Assembly: GCF_050947335.1 (NCBI RefSeq)
Contig: NW_027473345.1
Location: forward strand, 930,001-994,000
Length of the DNA: 64,000 nucleotides
Direction: 5' to 3'
From: Megachile rotundata
Lineage: Eukaryota > Arthropoda > Insecta > Hymenoptera > Megachilidae
In this document: piece by piece, positions 1 to 14,785 of the stretch
How positions within the stretch are numbered: position 1 is the stretch's first letter
Layout: each line of letters begins with the position of its first letter
The notes under the pieces: model-generated
Told to the model about the DNA's origin: nothing
The model's input: only the letters and a program-made list of their open reading frames with translations
Databases searched by the model: none
Program-made: the position numbers and the translations under genes

Positions 1-1050
1 ATTGTGATTGTATGATTGTGATTGTATGATTGTGATTGTATGATTGTGATTGTATGATTGTGATTGTATGATTGTGATTGTATGATTGTGATTGTATGAT
101 TGCGATTGTCTGATTGCGATTGTGTGATTGTGACTGTATGATTGTGATTGTATGATTGTGATTCTATGATTGTGATTGTATGATTGTAATTGTATGAATG
201 TGATTGTATGATTGTGATTGTATGATTGTGATTGTGTGATTGTGATTGTATGATTGTGATTGTGTGATTGTGATTGTATGATTGTGATTGTATGATTGTG
301 ATTGTATGACTGTGATTGTATGATTGTGATTGTATAATTGTGATTGTATAATTGTGATTGCATGGTTGTGATTGTATGATTGTCATTGTACGATTGTGGT
401 TGTACGATTGTGATTGTATGATTGTGATTGTATGATTGTGATTGTATGATTGTGATTGTATGATTGTGATTGTATGATTGGGATTGTATGATTGTGATTG
501 TATGATTGTGATTGTATGATTGTGATTGTATGATTGTGATTGTGTGATTGCGTTTGTATGATTCTAATTGTATGCATGCGAATGTATAATTCTGATTGTA
601 TGTTTGTGATAATATGATTGCGATTGTATGATTGTGACTGTATGATTGTGATTGTATGATTGTGATTGTGTGATTGTGATTGTATGATTGTGATTGTATG
701 ATTGTGATTGTTTGATTGTGATTGTATGATTATGATTGCATGATTGCGATTGTGTGATTGCGATTGTGTGATTGTGAATGTATGATTGTGATTGCATGAT
801 TGTGATTCTATGATTGTGATTGTATGATTGTAATTGTATGAAATTGATTGTATGATTGTGACTGTATGATTGTGATTGTATGATTGTGATTGTATGATTG
901 TGATTGTATGATTGTGAATGTATGAATGTGATTGTATGATTGTGATTGTATGATTGCGATTGTATGATTGTGATCGTAAGACTGTGATTGTATGATTGTG
1001 ATTGTATGATTGTGATTGTATGATTGTGATTGCATGATTGTGATTGTGTG

Positions 1051-1322
1051 ATTGTGATTGTACGATTGTGGTTCTATGATTGTAATTGTATGATTGTGTT
1101 CGTATAATTGTGATTGTATGATTGTGATTGTATGATTGTGATTGTATGATTGTGACTGTATGATTGTGATTGTACGATTGTGATTGTACGATTGTGATTG
1201 TACGATTGTGATTTTATGATTGTGACTGTATGATTGTAACTGTATGATAGAGATTGTGTAAATGCGATTGTGATTGCATGATCGTAATTGTATGATTGTG
1301 AATGTATGATTATGATTGCATG
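1051..1322. repeat. Probable precursor module L-TACG3-R with slip monomer
   Basis: Order seen: a TACG monomer (1051), ATTGTGGTTCTATG, a left part with TGTTCGTATA, three consecutive TACG monomers (1163-1204), then ATTTTATG, GACTGTATG, TAACTGTATG, ATAGAGATTGTGTA and the 20-bp slip monomer (1261-1280). In the core of the array the left half is found only in the 182-bp block context and the right half only in the 272-bp block context. I therefore infer that this is the uncombined ancestral arrangement. Confidence 0.75.
1261..1280. repeat. 20-bp slip monomer (6+6+8), form AATGCG
   Basis: Reads AATGCGATTGTGATTGCATG, which is one 6-bp half-unit more than a normal monomer. It shifts the array register by +6. 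Its ATTGTGTA/AATGCG flank differs from the core form ATTGCGTA/AATGTG. Confidence 0.95.
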
Positions 1323-2820
1323 ATTGCGATTGTCTGATTGCGATTGTCTGATTGCGATTGTGTGATTGTGAATGTATGATTGTGATTGCATGATTGTGAT
1401 TCTATGATTGTGATTGTATGATTGTACTTGTATGAATTTGATTGTATGATTGTGATTGTATGATTGTGATTGTGTGATTGCGTTTGTATGATTCTAATTG
1501 TATGCATGTGAATGTATAATTCTGATTGTATGTTTGTGATAATATGATTGCGATTGTATGATTGAGATTGTATGATTGAGATTGTACGGTTGTGGTTCTA
1601 TGATTGTGATTGTATGATTGTGATTGTATGATTGCGATTGTATGATTGTGATTGTATGATTGTGATTGTGTGATTGTGATTGTATGATTGTGATTGTATG
1701 ATTGTGATTGTATGATTGTGATTGTATGATTGTGATTGTATGATTGCGATTGTATCATTGTGATTGTGTGATTGCGTTTGTATGATTGTGATTGTATGAT
1801 TGTGTTTGTATGATTGCGATTGTATGATTGTGATTGTGTGAATGTGATTGTATGATTGTGATTGTATGATTGTGATTATATGATTGTGATTGTATGATTG
1901 CGATTGTCTGATTGCGATTGTGTGATTGTGAATGTATAATTGCGATTCTATGATTGTGATTGTATGATTGTAATTGCATGAATGTGATTGTATGATTGTG
2001 ATTGTATGATTGTGATTGTGTGATTGCGTTTGTATGATTGTGATTGTATGATTGTGATTGTATGATTGTGATTGTATGATTGTGATTGTATGATTGTGAT
2101 TGTGTGATTGCGTTTGTATGATTCTAATTGTATGCATGCGAATGTATAATTCTGATTGTATGTTTGTGATAATATGATTGCGATTGTATGATTCAGATTG
2201 TATGATTGTGATTGCATGATTGTGATTCTATGATTGTGATTGTATGATTGTGATTGTATGATTGTGATTGTATGATTGTGATAGTATGATTGTGATTGTA
2301 TGATTGTGATTGTATGATTGTGATTGTATGATTGTGATTGTATGATTGTGATTGTATGATTGTGATTGTATGATTGTGATTGTATGATGGCGATTGTCTG
2401 ATTGCGATTTTGTGATTGTGACTGTATGATTGTGATTGTATGATTGTGATTCTATGATTGTGATTGTATGATTGTAATTGTATGAATGTGATTGTATGAT
2501 TGTGATTGTATGATTGTGATTGTGTGATTGCGTTTGTATGATTCTAATTGTATGCATGTGAATGTATAATTCTGATTGTATGTTTGTGATAATATGATTG
2601 CGATTGTAGGATTGTGATTGTATGATTGTGATTGTATGATTGTGATTGTATGATTGTGATTGTATGATTGTGATTGTATGAATGTGATTGTATGATTGTG
2701 ATTGTATGATTGTGATTGTATGATTGTGATTGTATGATTGCGATTGTCTGATTGCGATTGTGTGATTGTGACTGTATGATTGTGATTGTATGATTGTGAT
2801 TGTATGATTGTGATTCTATG

Positions 2821-2974
2821 ATTGTGATTGTATGATTGTAATTGTATGAGTGCGACTGTATGATTGTGATTGTATGATTGTGATTGTGTGGTTGCGTTTG
2901 TATGATTCTAATTGTATGCATGTGAATGTATAATTCTGATTGTATGATTGTGAATGTATGATTGTGATTCTATG
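2821..2974. repeat. 154-bp (11-monomer) unit, copy 1
   Basis: Eleven monomers, including AGTGCGACTGTATG, a GTGGTTGCG step and an ATGCAT monomer, ending in GATTCTATG. The same order recurs at 3381-3534 and 3535-3688. The distance to copy 2 is exactly 560 bp (40 monomers). Confidence 0.9.
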
Positions 2975-3380
2975 ATTGTGATTGTATGATTGTAATTGCA
3001 TGAATGTGATTGTATGATTGTGATTGTATGATTGTGATTGTGTGATTGCGTTTGTATGATTCGAATTGTATGCATGTGAATGTATAATTCTGATTGTATG
3101 TTTGTGATAATATGATTGCGATTGTATGATTGAGATTGTATGATTGTGATTGTATGATTGTGATTGTATGATTGTGATTGTATGATAGTGGTTGTATGAT
3201 TGTGATTGTATGATTGTGATTGTATGATTGTGATTGTATGATTGTGATTGCATGATTGTGATTGTATGATTGTGATTGTATGATTGTGATTGTATGATTG
3301 CGATTGTCTGATTGCGATTGTGTGATTGTGACTGTATGATTGTGATTGTATGATTGTGATTGTATGATTGTGATTCTATG

Positions 3381-3534
3381 ATTGTGATTGTATGATTGTA
3401 ATTGTATGAGTGCGACTGTATGATTGTGATTGTATGATTGTGATTGTGTGGTTGCGTTTGTATGATTCTAATTGTATGCATGTGAATGTATAATTCTGAT
3501 TGTATGATTGTGAATGTATGATTGTGATTCTATG
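3381..3534. repeat. 154-bp (11-monomer) unit, copy 2
   Basis: Same monomer order as 2821-2974, and immediately followed by copy 3, giving a direct tandem pair. Confidence 0.92.
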
Positions 3535-3688
3535 ATTGTGATTGTATGATTGTAATTGTATGAGTGCGACTGTATGATTGTGATTGTATGATTGTGATTG
3601 TGTGGTTGCGTTTGTATGATTCTAATTGTATGCATGTGAATGTATAATTCTGATTGTATGATTGTGAATGTATGATTGTGATTCTATG
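3535..3688. repeat. 154-bp (11-monomer) unit, copy 3
   Basis: Directly abuts copy 2 with no intervening base. The monomer order is identical, and it ends at TTCTATG at 3688. Confidence 0.92.
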
Positions 3689-3940
3689 ATTGCGATTGTA
3701 TGATTGTGATTGTATGATTGTGATTGTATGATTGTGATTGTATGATTGTGGTTGCATGATTGTGATTGTATGATTGTCATTGTATGATTGTGGTTATATG
3801 ATTGTGATTGTATGATTGTGATTGTATGATTGTGACTGTAGGATTATGATTCTATGATTGTGATTGTATGATTGTTATTGTATGATTGTGATTGTATGAT
3901 TGTAATTGTACGATTGTGATTGTATGATTGTGATTGTATG

Positions 3941-4080
3941 ATTGTACTTGCGTGATTGTGATTGTATGATTGTGAATATATAATTGTATTTGAGTGACTG
4001 TGATTGCCGGATTGCTATTGTATAATTCTGATTGCATCATAGTGACTGTGTGATTGTGATTGTACGATTGTGGTTCTATG
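3941..4080. repeat. CCGG module, probable ancestral form without slip monomer
   Basis: Ten monomers with the CCGG tetramer at 4007. Its monomers ACTGTGATTGCCGG and ATTGTATTTGAGTG are closer to the 14-mer consensus than the core forms ACAGTTATTGCCGG and ATTGTATTAGAGTG. After a TACG monomer it continues with ATTGTGGTTCTATG, whereas every later copy continues into the slip-monomer half. I infer that this is the state before the modules were joined. Confidence 0.75.
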
Positions 4081-7000
4081 ATTGTGATTGTATGAGTGTT
4101 ATTGTATGATTGTGATTGTATGATTGTGATTGTATGATTGTGATTGTATGATTATGATTGTATCATTGTGATTGTATGATTGTGATTGTATGATTGTGAT
4201 CCTATGATTGTGATTGTAGGATTGTGATAGTACAATTGCGATTGTCTGATTGCGATTGTATGATTGTGATTGTATGATTGTTATTGTATGATTGTGATTG
4301 TGTGATTGTGATTGTATGATTGTGATTGTATGATTGTGATTGTATGATTGTGATTGTATGATTGCGATTGTCTGATTGCGATTGTGTGATTTCGAATGTA
4401 TGATTGTGATTGTATGATTGTGATTCTATGATTGTGGTTGTATGATTGTGATTGTATGATTGTGATTGTATGATTGTGATTGTATGATTGTGATTGTATG
4501 ATTGTGATGGTGTGATTGTGATTGCATGATTGTGATTGCATGATTGTGATTGCATGATTGTGATTGTATGATTGTGATTGTATGATTGTGATTGTATGAT
4601 TGTGATTGTATGATTGCGATTGTCTGATTGCGATTGTGTGATTGTGACTGTATGATTGGGATTGTATGATTGTGATTCTATGATTGTAATTGTATGATTG
4701 TAATTGTATGAATGGGATTGTATGATTGTGATTGTATGATTGTGATTGTGTGATTGCGTTTGTATGATTCTAATTGTATGCATGTGAATGTATAATTCTG
4801 ATTGTATGATTGTGATTGTATGATTGTGATTGTGTGATTGTGATTGTGTGATTGTGATTGTCTGATTGTGATTGTATGATTGTGATTGTATGATTGTGAT
4901 TGTATGACTGTGATTGTATGATTGTGATTGTATAATTGTGATTGTATAATTGTGATTGCATGATTGTGATTGTATGATTGTGATTGTATGATTGTGATTG
5001 TATGATTGTGATCGTATGACTGTGATTGTATGATTGTGATTGTATGATTGTGATTGTATGATTGTGATTGCATGATTGTGATTGTGTGATTGTGATTGTA
5101 CGATTGTGGTTCTATGATTTTGATTGTATGATTGTAATTGTATGAATGTGATTGTATGATTGTGATTGTGTGATTGTGATTGTGTGATTGTGATTGTGTG
5201 ATTGCGTTTGTACGATTCTAATTGTATGCATGTGAATGTATAATTGTGATTGTATGATTGTGATTGTATGATTGTGATTCTATGATTGTGATTGTATGAT
5301 TGTTATTGTATGAATGTGATTGTATGATTGTGATTGTATGATTGTGATTGTGTGATTGCGTTTGTATGATTCTAATTGTATGCATGTGAATGTATAATTC
5401 TGATTGTATGTTTGTGATAATATGATTGCGATTGTATGATTGAGACTGTATGATTGTGATTGTATGATTGTTATTGTATGATTGTGATTGTATGATTGTG
5501 ATTCTATGATTGAGATTGTATGATTGTGATTGTATGATTGCGATTGTATCATTGTGATTGTATGATTGTGGTTGTATGATTGTGATTGTATGATTGTGAT
5601 TGTATGATTGTGATTGTATGATTGTGATTGTATGATTGTGATTGTATGATTGTTATTGTATGATTCTGATTGTATGATTGTGATTGTATGATTGTGATTG
5701 TATGATTGTGATTGTATGATTGTGATTGTATGATTGCGATTGTCTGATTGCGATTGTGTGATTGCGAATGTATGATTGTGATTGTATGATTGTGATTCTA
5801 TGATTGTGATTGTATGATTGTGATTGTATGATTGTGATTGTATGATTGTGATTGTATGATTGTGATTGTATGATTGTGATTGTATGATTGTGATTGTATG
5901 ATTGTGATGGTGTGATTGTGATTGCATGATTGTGATTGCATGATTGTGATTGTATGATGGTGATTGTGTGATTGCGTTTGTATGATGCTAATTGTATGCA
6001 TGTGAATGTATAATTCTGATTGTATGTTTGTGATAATATGATTGCGATTGTAGGATTGTGATTGTATGATTGTGATTGTAAGATTGTAATTGTATGATTG
6101 TGATTGTATGATTGTGATTGTATGATTGCGATTGTCTGATTGCGATTGTGTGATTGTGAATGTATGATTGCGATTCTATGATTGTGATTGTATGATTGTA
6201 ATTGCATGAATGTGATTGTATGATTGTGATTGTATGATTGTGATTGTGTGATTGCGTTTGTATGATTGTGATTGTATGATTGTGATTGTATGATTGTGAT
6301 TGTATGATTGTGATTGTATGATTGTGATTGTATGATTGTGATTGTGTGATTGCGTTTGTATGATTCTAATTGTATGCATGCGAATGTATAATTCTGATTG
6401 TATGTTTGTGATAATATGATTGCGATTGTATGATTCAGATTGTATGATTGTGATTGCATGATTGTGATTCTATGATTGTGATTGTATGATTGTGATTGTA
6501 TGATAGTGATTGTATGATTGTGATAGTATGATTGTGATTGTATGATTGTGATTGTATGATTGTGATTGTATGATTGTGATTGTATGATTGTGATTGTATG
6601 ATTGTGATTGTATGATTGTGATTGTATGATTGTGATTGTATGATTGCGATTGTCTGATTGCGATTGTGTGATTGTGACTGTATGATTGTGATTGTATGAT
6701 TGTGATTCTATGATTGTGATTGTATGATTGTAATTGTATGAATGTGATTGTATGATTGTGATTGTATGATTGTGATTGTGTGATTGTGATTGTATGATTG
6801 TGATTGTGTGATTGTGATTGTATGATTGTGATTGTATGATTGTGATTGTATGACTGTGATTGTATGATTGTGATTGTATAATTGTGATTGTATAATTGTG
6901 ATTGCATGGTTGTGATTGTATGATTGTCATTGTACGATTGTGGTTGTACGATTGTGATTGTATGATTGTGATTGTATGATTGTGATTGTATGATTGTGAT

Positions 7001-7594
7001 TGTATGATTGTGATTGTATGATTGGGATTGTATGATTGTGATTGTATGATTGTGATTGTATGATTGTGATTGTATGATTGTGATTGTGTGATTGCGTTTG
7101 TATGATTCTAATTGTATGCATGCGAATGTATAATTCTGATTGTATGTTTGTGATAATATGATTGCGATTGTATGATTGTGACTGTATGATTGTGATTGTA
7201 TGATTGTGATTGTGTGATTGTGATTGTATGATTGTGATTGTATGATTGTGATTGTTTGATTGTGATTGTATGATTATGATTGCATGATTGCGATTGTGTG
7301 ATTGCGATTGTGTGATTGTGAATGTATGATTGTGATTGCATGATTGTGATTCTATGATTGTGATTGTATGATTGTAATTGTATGAAATTGATTGTATGAT
7401 TGTGACTGTATGATTGTGATTGTATGATTGTGATTGTATGATTGTGATTGTATGATTGTGAATGTATGAATGTGATTGTATGATTGTGATTGTATGATTG
7501 CGATTGTATGATTGTGATCGTAAGACTGTGATTGTATGATTGTGATTGTATGATTGTGATTGTATGATTGTGATTGCATGATTGTGATTGTGTG

Positions 7595-7866
7595 ATTGTG
7601 ATTGTACGATTGTGGTTCTATGATTGTAATTGTATGATTGTGTTCGTATAATTGTGATTGTATGATTGTGATTGTATGATTGTGACTGTATGATTGTGAC
7701 TGTATGATTGTGATTGTACGATTGTGATTGTACGATTGTGATTGTACGATTGTGATTTTATGATTGTGACTGTATGATTGTAACTGTATGATAGAGATTG
7801 TGTAAATGCGATTGTGATTGCATGATCGTAATTGTATGATTGTGAATGTATGATTATGATTGCATG
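7595..7866. repeat. Precursor module L-TACG3-R, second copy
   Basis: Copy of 1051-1322 inside segmental duplication A. It carries three TACG monomers and the AATGCG slip monomer at 7805-7824. Confidence 0.8.
7805..7824. repeat. 20-bp slip monomer, form AATGCG
   Basis: Same 6+6+8 structure as at 1261, and exactly 6,544 bp from it. Confidence 0.95.
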
Positions 7867-10800
7867 ATTGCGATTGTCTGATTGCGATTGTCTGATTGCG
7901 ATTGTGTGATTGTGAATGTATGATTGTGATTGCATGATTGTGATTCTATGATTGTGATTGTATGATTGTACTTGTATGAATTTGATTGTATGATTGTGAT
8001 TGTATGATTGTGATTGTGTGATTGCGTTTGTATGATTCTAATTGTATGCATGTGAATGTATAATTCTGATTGTATGTTTGTGATAATATGATTGCGATTG
8101 TATGATTGAGATTGTATGATTGAGATTGTACGGTTGTGGTTCTATGATTGTGATTGTATGATTGTGATTGTATGATTGCGATTGTATGATTGTGATTGTA
8201 TGATTGTGATTGTGTGATTGTGATTGTATGATTGTGATTGTATGATTGTGATTGTATGATTGTGATTGTATGATTGTGATTGTATGATTGCGATTGTATC
8301 ATTGTGATTGTGTGATTGCGTTTGTATGATTGTGATTGTATGATTGTGTTTGTATGATTGCGATTGTATGATTGTGATTGTGTGAATGTGATTGTATGAT
8401 TGTGATTGTATGATTGTGATTATATGATTGTGATTGTATGACTGTGATTGTATGATTGTGATTGTATGATTGTGATTGCATGATTGTGATTGTGTGATTG
8501 TGATTGTATGATTGTGATTGTATGATTGTGATTGTATGATTGTGATTGTATGATAGTGATTGTGTGATTGTGATTGTATGATTGTGATTGTATGATTGTG
8601 ATTGTATGATTGTGATTGTATGATTGTGATTGTATGATTGTGATTGTATGGTAGTGATTGTATGATTGTAATTGTATGATTGTGATTGTATGATTGTGAT
8701 TCTATGATTGTGATTGTATGATTGTAATTGTATGAATGTGATTGTATGATTGTGATTGTATGATTGTGATTGTGTGATTGCGTTTGTATGATTCTAATTG
8801 TATGCATGTGAATGTATAATTCTGATTGTATGATTGTGATTGTATGATTGTGATTGTGTGATGGTGATTGTATGATTGTGATTGTATGATTGTGATTGTA
8901 TGATTGTGATTGTATGATAGTGATTGTGTGATTGTGATTGTATGATTGTGATTGTATGATTGTGATTGTATGATTGTCATTGTATGATTCTGATTGTAGA
9001 ATTGTGATTGTATGATTGTGATTGTAAGATTGTAATTGTATGATTGTGATTGTATGATTTTGATTGTATAATTGTGATTGTATGATAGTGATTGTGTGAT
9101 TGTGATTGCATGATTGTGATCCTATGATTGTGATTGTATGATTGTAATTGTACGATTGTGATTGTATGATTGTGATTGTATGATTGTGTTTGTATGATTG
9201 CGATTGTATGATTGTGATTGTGTGAATGTGATTGTATGATTGTGATTGTATGATTGTGATTATATGATTGTGATTGTATGACTGTGATTGTATGATTGTG
9301 ATTGTATGATTGTGATTGTATGATTGTGATTGTATGATTGCGATTGTCTGATTGCGATTGTGTGATTGCGAATGTATGATTGTGATTGTATGATTGTGAT
9401 TCTATGATTGCGAATGTATGATTGTGATTGTATGATTGTGATTCTATGATTGTGATTGTATGATTGTGATTGTATGATTGTGATTGTATGATTGTGATTG
9501 TATGATTGCGATTGTCTGATTGCGATTGTATGATTGTGATTGTATGATTGTGATTGTATGATTGTGATTGTATCATTGTGATTGTGTGATTGCGTTTGTA
9601 TGATTGTGATTGTATGATTGTGATTGTATGGTAGTGATTGTATGATTGTAATTGTATGATTGTGATTGTATGATTGTGATTCTATGATTGTGATTGTATG
9701 ATTGTACTTGTATGAATTTGATTGTATGATTCTAATTGTATGCATGTGAATGTATAATTCTGATTGTATGTTTGTGATAATATGATTGCGTTTGTATGAT
9801 TGAGATTGTATGATTGTGATTGTGTGATTGCGTTTGGATGATTCTAATTGTATGCATGTGAATGTATAATTCTGATTGTATGTTTGTGATAATTGGATTG
9901 CGATTGTATGATTGTTACTGTATGATTGTGACTGTATGATTGTGTTTGTATGATTGCGATTGTATGATTGTGATTGTGTGATTGTGATTGTATGATTGTG
10001 ATGGTATGATTGTGATTGTATGATTGTGATTGTATGATTGTGATTGTATGATTGCGATTGTGTGATTGCGAATGTATGATTGTGATTGTATGATTGTGAT
10101 TCTATGATTGTGATTGTATGATTGTGATTGTATGATTGTGATTGTATGATTGTGATTGTATGATTGTGCTTGTATGATTGTGATTGTATGATTGTGATTG
10201 TATGATTGTGATGGTGTGATTGTGATTGCATGATTGTGATTGCATGATTGTGATTTTATGATGGTGATTGTGTGATTGCGTTTGTATGATGCTAATTGTA
10301 TGCATGTGAATGTATAATTCTGATTGTATGTTTGTGATAATATGATTGCGATTGTAGGATTGTGATTGTATGATTGTGATTGTATGATTGTGATTGTATG
10401 ATTGTGATTGTATGATTGTGATTGTATGATTGTTATTGTATGATTGTGATTGTATGATTGTGATTGTATGATTGTGATTGTATGATTGTGATTGTATGAT
10501 TGTGATTGTATGATTGCGATTGTCTGATTGCGATTGTGTGATTGCGAATGTATGATTGTGATTGTATGATTGTGATTCTATGATTGTGATTATATGATTG
10601 TGATTGTATGATTGTGATTGTATGATTGTGATTGTATGATTGTGATTGTATGATTGTGATTGTATGATTGTGATGGTGTGATTGTGATTGCATGATTGTG
10701 ATTGCATGATTGTGATTGCATGATTGTGATTGTATGATGGTGATTGTGTGATTGCGTTTGTATGATGCTAATTGTATGCATGTGAATGTATAATTCTGAT

Positions 10801-13800
10801 TGTATGTTTGTGATAATATGATTGCGATTGTAGGATTGTGATTGTATGATTGTGATTGTAAGATTGTAATTGTATGATTGTGATTGTATGATTGTGATTG
10901 TATGATTGCGATTGTCTGATTGCGATTGTGTGATTGTGAATGTATGATTGCGATTCTATGATTGTGATTGTATGATTGTAATTGCATGAATGTGATTGTA
11001 TGATTGTGATTGTATGATTGTGATTGTGTGATTGCGTTTGTATGATTGTGATTGTATGATTGTGATTGTATGATTGTGATTGTATGATTGTGATTGTGTG
11101 ATTGCGTTTGTATGATTCTAATTGTATGCATGCGAATGTATAATTCTGATTGTATGTTTGTGATAATATGATTGCGATTGTATGATTCAGATTGTATGAT
11201 TGTGATTGTATGATTGTGATTGTATGATTGTGATTGTATGATTGTGATTGTATGATTGTGATTGTATGATTGTGATTGTATGATTGTGATTGTATGATTG
11301 CGATTGTCTGATTGCGATTGTGTGATTGTGACTGTATGATTGTGATTGTATGATTGTGATTCTATGATTGTGATTGTATGATTGTAATTGTATGAATGTG
11401 ATTGTATGATTGTGATTGTATGATTGTGATTGTGTGATTGTGATTGTATGATTGTGATTGTGTGATTGTGATTGTATGATTGTGATTGTATGATTGTGAT
11501 TGTATGATTGTGATTGTATGATAGTGATTGTATGATTGTGATAGTATGATTGTGATTGTATGATTGTGATTGTATGATTGTGATTGTATGATTGTGATTG
11601 TATGATTGTGATTGTATGATTGTGATTGTGTGATTGTGATTGTATGATTGTGATTGTATGATTGTGATTGTATGATTGTGATTGTATGATTGTGATTGTA
11701 TGATTGTGATTGTATGATTGTGATTGTATGATTGCGATTGTCTGATTGCGATTGTGTGATTGTGACTGTATGATTGTGATTGTATGATTGTGATTCTATG
11801 ATTGTGATTGTATGATTGTAATTGTATGAATTTGATTGTATGATTGTGATTGTATGATTGTGATTGTGTGATTGCGTTTGTATGATTCTAATTGTATGCA
11901 TGCCAATGTATAATTCTGATTGTATGTTTGTGATAATATGATTGCAATTGCATGACTGAGACTGTATGATTGTGATTGTATGGTTGTTATTGTATGATTG
12001 TGATTGTATGATTGTGATTCTATGATTGAGATTGTATGATTGTGATTGTATGATTGTGATAATATGATTGCGATTGTATGATTGTTACTGTATGATTGTG
12101 ATTGTATGATTGTGATTGTATGATTGTGATTGTATCATTGTGATTGTGTGATTGCGTTTGTATGATTGTGATTGTATGATTGTGATTGTATGGTAGTGAT
12201 TGTATGATTGTAATTGTATGATTGTGATTGTATGATTGTGATTCTATGATTGTGATTGTATGATTGTACTTGTATGAATTTGATTGTATGATTGTGATTG
12301 TATGATTGTGATTGTGTGATTGCGTTTGTATGATTCTAATTGTATGCATGTGAATGTATAATTCTGATTGTATGTTTGTGATAATATGATTGCGTTTGTA
12401 TGATTGAGATTGTATGATTGTGATTGTGTGATTGCGTTTGGATGATTCTAATTGTATGCATGTGAATGTATAATTCTGATTGTATGTTTGTGATAATATG
12501 ATTGCGATTGTATGATTGTTACTGTATGATTGTGATTGTATGATTGTGTTTGTATGATTGCGATTGTATGATTGTGATTGTGTGAATGTGATTGTATGAT
12601 TGTGATTTTATGATTGTGATTATATGATTGTGATTGTATGACTGTGATTGTATGATTGTGATTGTATGATTGTGATTGCATGATTGTGATTGTGTGATTG
12701 TGATTGTATGATTGTGATTGTATGATTGTGATTGTATGATTGTGATTGTATGATTGTGATTGTATGATTGTGATTGTATGATTGTGATTGTATGATTGTG
12801 ATGGTGTGATTGTGATTGCATGATTGTGATTGCATGATTGTGATTGCATGATTGTGATTGTATGATGGTGATTGTGTGATTGCGTTTGTATGATGCTAGT
12901 TGTATGCATGTGAATGTATAATTCTGATTGTATGTTTGTGATAATATGATTGCGATTGTAGGATTGTGATTGTATGATTGTGATTGTAAGATTGTAATTG
13001 TATGATTGTGATTGTATGATTGTGATTGTATGATTGCGATTGTCTGATTGCGATTGTGTGATTGTGAATGTATGATTGCGATTCTATGATTGTGATTGTA
13101 TGATTGTAATTGCATGAATGTGATTGTATGATTGTGATTGTATGATTGTGATTGTGTGATTGCGTTTGTATGATTCTAATTGTATGCATGCGAATGTATA
13201 ATTCTGATTGTATGTTTGTGATAATATGATTGCGATTGTATGATTCAGATTGTATGATTGTGATTGTATGATTGTGATTGTATGATTGTGATTGTATGAT
13301 TGTGATTGTATGATTGTGATTGTATGATTGTGATTGTATGATTGTGATTGTATGATTGTGATTGTATGATTGTGATTGTATGATTGCGATTGTCTGATTG
13401 CGATTGTGTGATTGTGACTGTATGATTGTGATTGTATGATTGTGATTCTATGATTGTGATTGTATGATTGTAATTGTATGAATGTGATTGTATGATTGTG
13501 ATTGTATGATTGTGATTGTGTGATTGTGATTGTATGATTGTGATTGTGTGATTGTGATTGTATGATTGTGATTGTATGATTGTGATTGTATGATTGTGAT
13601 TGTATGATAGTGATTGTATGATTGAGATAGTATAATTGTGATTGTATGATTGTGATTGTATGATTGTGATTGTATGATTGTGATTGTATGATTGTGATTG
13701 TATGATTGTGATTGTGTGATTGTGATTGTATGATTGTGATTGTATGATTGTGATTGTATGATTGTGATTGTATGATTGTGATTGTATGATTGTGATTGTA

Positions 13801-14785
13801 TGATTGCGATTGTCTGATTGCGATTGTGTGATTGTGACTGTATGATTGTGATTGTATGATTGTGATTCTATGATTGTGATTGTATGATTGTAATTGTATG
13901 AATTTGATTGTATGATTGTGATTGTATGATTGTGATTGTGTGATTGCGTTTGTATGATTCTAATTGTATGCATGCGAATGTATAATTCTGATTGTATGTT
14001 TGTGATAATATGATTGCGATTGTATGATTCAGATTGTATGATTGTGATTGCATGATTGTGATTCTATGATTGTGATTGTATGATTGTGATTGTATGATAG
14101 TGATTGTATGATTTTGATAGTATGATTGTGATTGTATGATTGTGATTGTATGATTGTGATTGTATGATTGTGATTGTATGATTGTGATTGTATGATTGTG
14201 ATTGTATGATTGTGATTGTATGATTGTGATTGTATGATTGTGATTGTATGATTGTGATTGTATGATTGCGATTGTCTGATTGCGATTGTGTGATTGTGAC
14301 TGTATGATTGTGATTGTATGATTGTGATTCTATGATTGTGATTGTATGATTGTAATTGTATGAATGTGATTGTATGATTGTGATTGTATGATTGTGATTG
14401 TGTGATTGTGATTGTGTGATTGTGATTGTGTGATTGTGATTGTATGATTGTGATTGTATGATTGTGATTGTATGACTGTGATTGTATGATTGTGATTGTA
14501 TAATTGTGATTGTATAATTGTGATTGCATGGTTGTGATTGTATGATTGTCATTGTACGATTGTGGTTGTACGATTGTGATTGTATGATTGTGATTGTACG
14601 ATTGTGATTGTATGATTGTGATTGTATGATTGTGATTGTATGATTGTGATTGTATGATTGTGATTGTATGATTGTGATTGTATGATTGTGATTGTATGAT
14701 TGTGATTGTATGATTGTGATTGTATGATTGTGATTGTATGATTGTGATTGTATGATTGTGATTGTGTGATTGCGTTTGTATGATT

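Larger units (their letters stand above)
1..1897. repeat. Segmental duplication A, copy 1 (6,544-bp offset)
   Basis: This segment matches 6545-8441 base for base wherever I compared them. I noticed one substitution (T at 1142, C at 7686). Shared rare monomers include TGTTCGTATA, ATTTTATG and GTGTAAATGCG. The match ends at 1898, where ATTGCG faces ACTGTG. The left end is probably beyond the window. The offset is 467 monomers plus 6 bp, which is explained by the slip monomer at 1261. Confidence 0.93.
6545..8441. repeat. Segmental duplication A, copy 2
   Basis: Second copy of bases 1-1897. It carries the same order of rare variant monomers, including ATTGGG near 7021 (477 in copy 1) and the 20-bp slip monomer at 7805 (1261 in copy 1). 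After 8441 the two contexts diverge. Confidence 0.93.
1..13800. repeat. Left stratum: heterogeneous, older-looking part of the array
   Basis: This part lacks the composite 272-bp CCGG block and the 182-bp TACG block that mark the core. It instead carries variants not seen in the core: monomers reading GATGCTA before ATGCAT (ATGCTA at 5985, 10289, 10765, 12893), the uncombined precursors of the core blocks (1051-1322, 3941-4080, 7595-7866), and short-period duplications. Module order changes from kilobase to kilobase, as expected for a less recently homogenised stretch. The right boundary near 13.8 kb is approximate. It is placed where the 10.25-kb-offset similarity to 24.1 kb begins. Confidence 0.7.

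Noticed and set aside
575..590. ATGCAT sites as octamer-type promoter elements
   Set aside because: They recur about 100 times inside a satellite with no adjacent gene. The octamer ATGCAAAT itself is not present at these sites. Reported only as a repeat mark.
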